From an uncultured Bacilli bacterium (GTDB lineage: Bacteria; Bacillota_I; Bacilli_A; RF39; UBA660), in the NCBI GenBank assembly GCA_947585885.1, contig CANPXI010000066.1, positions 1 through 5,783 of the forward strand: a DNA stretch of 5,783 nt. The letters are read 5' to 3'. The translations under genes were made by a program, and so were the position numbers. Shown in pieces: positions 5,353-5,783 of this stretch. Numbering within the stretch: position 1 is the first letter of the stretch; every line of letters starts with the position of its first letter. Under the pieces are notes generated by a model, which worked only from the letters and a program-made list of their open reading frames with translations, did not search any database and was not told the DNA's origin.

Positions 5353-5716
5353 GGGGCTGTTTTTGTTTCGACAGAGCAATTATGTTTTATGGAGGCAAGT
5401 AGTAGGGATACTATAAATCCACAAATTAAAATAATCGGAAAAGACGAAAACTTCGCTTTTGCGACACCTGCTTTTGCCTAGTTTAAGGTTGTAGGTGGTT
5501 CGGCTTCTTCTTTGTTCACGAGAAGATGTACCGGACTCATAAAAGTGAACTATACTACATATTTGTTTAGGGTATGTAATGAACTTTACTAAACTTAGAA
5601 AAATATAAGATGTTGGCTCTCTATAATATTTTTTGAAATTACAAACCAACTAAACTTGTAAGTAATCTGTAAGGCATGTGCTTTGGACACGGGCTCGATA
5701 CCCGTCAGCTCCACCA
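5353..5716 (+). ncRNA. ssrA: Transfer-messenger RNA (tmRNA)
   Basis: tmRNA acts as tRNA-Ala and as a short mRNA to release stalled ribosomes and tag their products for proteolysis. The ends pair as an acceptor stem: GGGGCTG (5353-5359) with CAGCTCC (5706-5712), including the G3-U70-type wobble (5355/5710) that marks alanine tRNAs. A discriminator A (5713) and an encoded CCA (5714-5716) follow. The T arm is ACGGG (5689-5693), loop CTCGATA, CCCGT (5701-5705). The conserved 5' TTTCGACAG segment and 3' GGCATGTG...TTGGAC segment are present. The tag reading frame occupies 5437-5481. The length of 364 nt is typical of one-piece bacterial tmRNA. An open frame on the opposite strand (5380-5649) is a chance product of this RNA gene. 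Own promoter, terminator and the adjacent smpB complete the picture. Confidence 0.97.
5437..5481 (+). other. tmRNA proteolysis-tag reading frame
   Basis: From the resume codon GGA (5437) to TAG (5479-5481) the frame encodes GKDENFAFATPAFA. With the alanine carried by tmRNA the tag is 15 residues. The GKDEN opening fits the GK/KDEN style of Firmicutes tags. The AFA end, and an internal FAFA, resemble mycoplasma tags. The resume codon was chosen by this fit and by position, and could be off by a codon. Confidence 0.85.
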
Positions 5717-5728
5717 TAATGAGTTATT

Positions 5729-5749
5729 AAACCTTTATAAGGTTTTTTT
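5729..5749 (+). terminator. Intrinsic terminator of ssrA
   Basis: AAACCTT (5729-5735) pairs with AAGGTTT (5739-5745) around a TAT loop, and the T-run extends to 5749. It begins 13 nt after the encoded CCA end. The remaining 34 bases to the window edge show no supported feature. Confidence 0.8.
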
Positions 5750-5783
5750 ATTATATAATAAGAAAGTTCTCCGCAAAATAAAA

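Noticed and set aside
5380..5649. Minus-strand open frame of 89 codons
   Set aside because: It lies wholly inside the tmRNA gene on the opposite strand and has no recognisable protein features.
5754..5759. TATAAT near the right edge as a promoter for a following gene
   Set aside because: No -35 at the right spacing and no TG extension. In this AT-rich tail such a string is expected by chance, and the next gene is not visible.
1..5783. TGA read as tryptophan (genetic code 4), suggested by the Mollicute-like tag
   Set aside because: All tryptophans in the recognised proteins are TGG and no in-frame TGA is needed. TGA is also unused as a stop, so the code cannot be decided, but the standard code explains everything.

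Overview
This is an AT-rich window in which all genes run on the + strand. It most likely comes from a low-GC Firmicutes/Mollicutes-related bacterium, perhaps one of the gut Bacilli close to the Mollicutes (inference). The main support is the block secG ... rnr - smpB - ssrA, a gene order known from Bacillus subtilis and relatives, together with the strongly AT-biased codons. Tryptophan is always TGG and every stop seen is TAA or TAG, so nothing here requires the TGA=Trp code.

Layout: (1) 2-1495 is the 3' part of a large surface or secreted protein gene that enters from the left edge. (2) 1601-1795 is a small gene resembling VbhA-type antitoxins, with its own extended -10 promoter and no Fic toxin gene in view. 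(3) 1909-2121 is secG, with a clear promoter and a strong terminator directly after its stop. (4) 2163-2717 holds two tandem copies (86% identical) of an unrecognised 91-residue acidic protein. In B. subtilis this slot between secG and rnr is taken by an esterase gene. (5) 2775-4853 is rnr (RNase R), probably with its own promoter, followed 2 nt later by smpB (4856-5287). (6) 5353-5716 is ssrA (tmRNA), with a near-consensus promoter, an encoded CCA end and a downstream terminator.

The right-hand block is a ribosome-rescue and RNA-decay module. tmRNA and SmpB free stalled ribosomes and add a degradation tag to the unfinished protein, and RNase R degrades the faulty mRNA. SecG belongs to the Sec export channel. 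The tmRNA tag, Ala + GKDENFAFATPAFA, ends in AFA as mycoplasma-type tags do, not in the commoner LAA or ALAA.

The least explained items are the duplicated 91-residue genes between secG and rnr, the lone VbhA-like antitoxin, and the modular surface protein, whose codon preference differs from that of the housekeeping genes.
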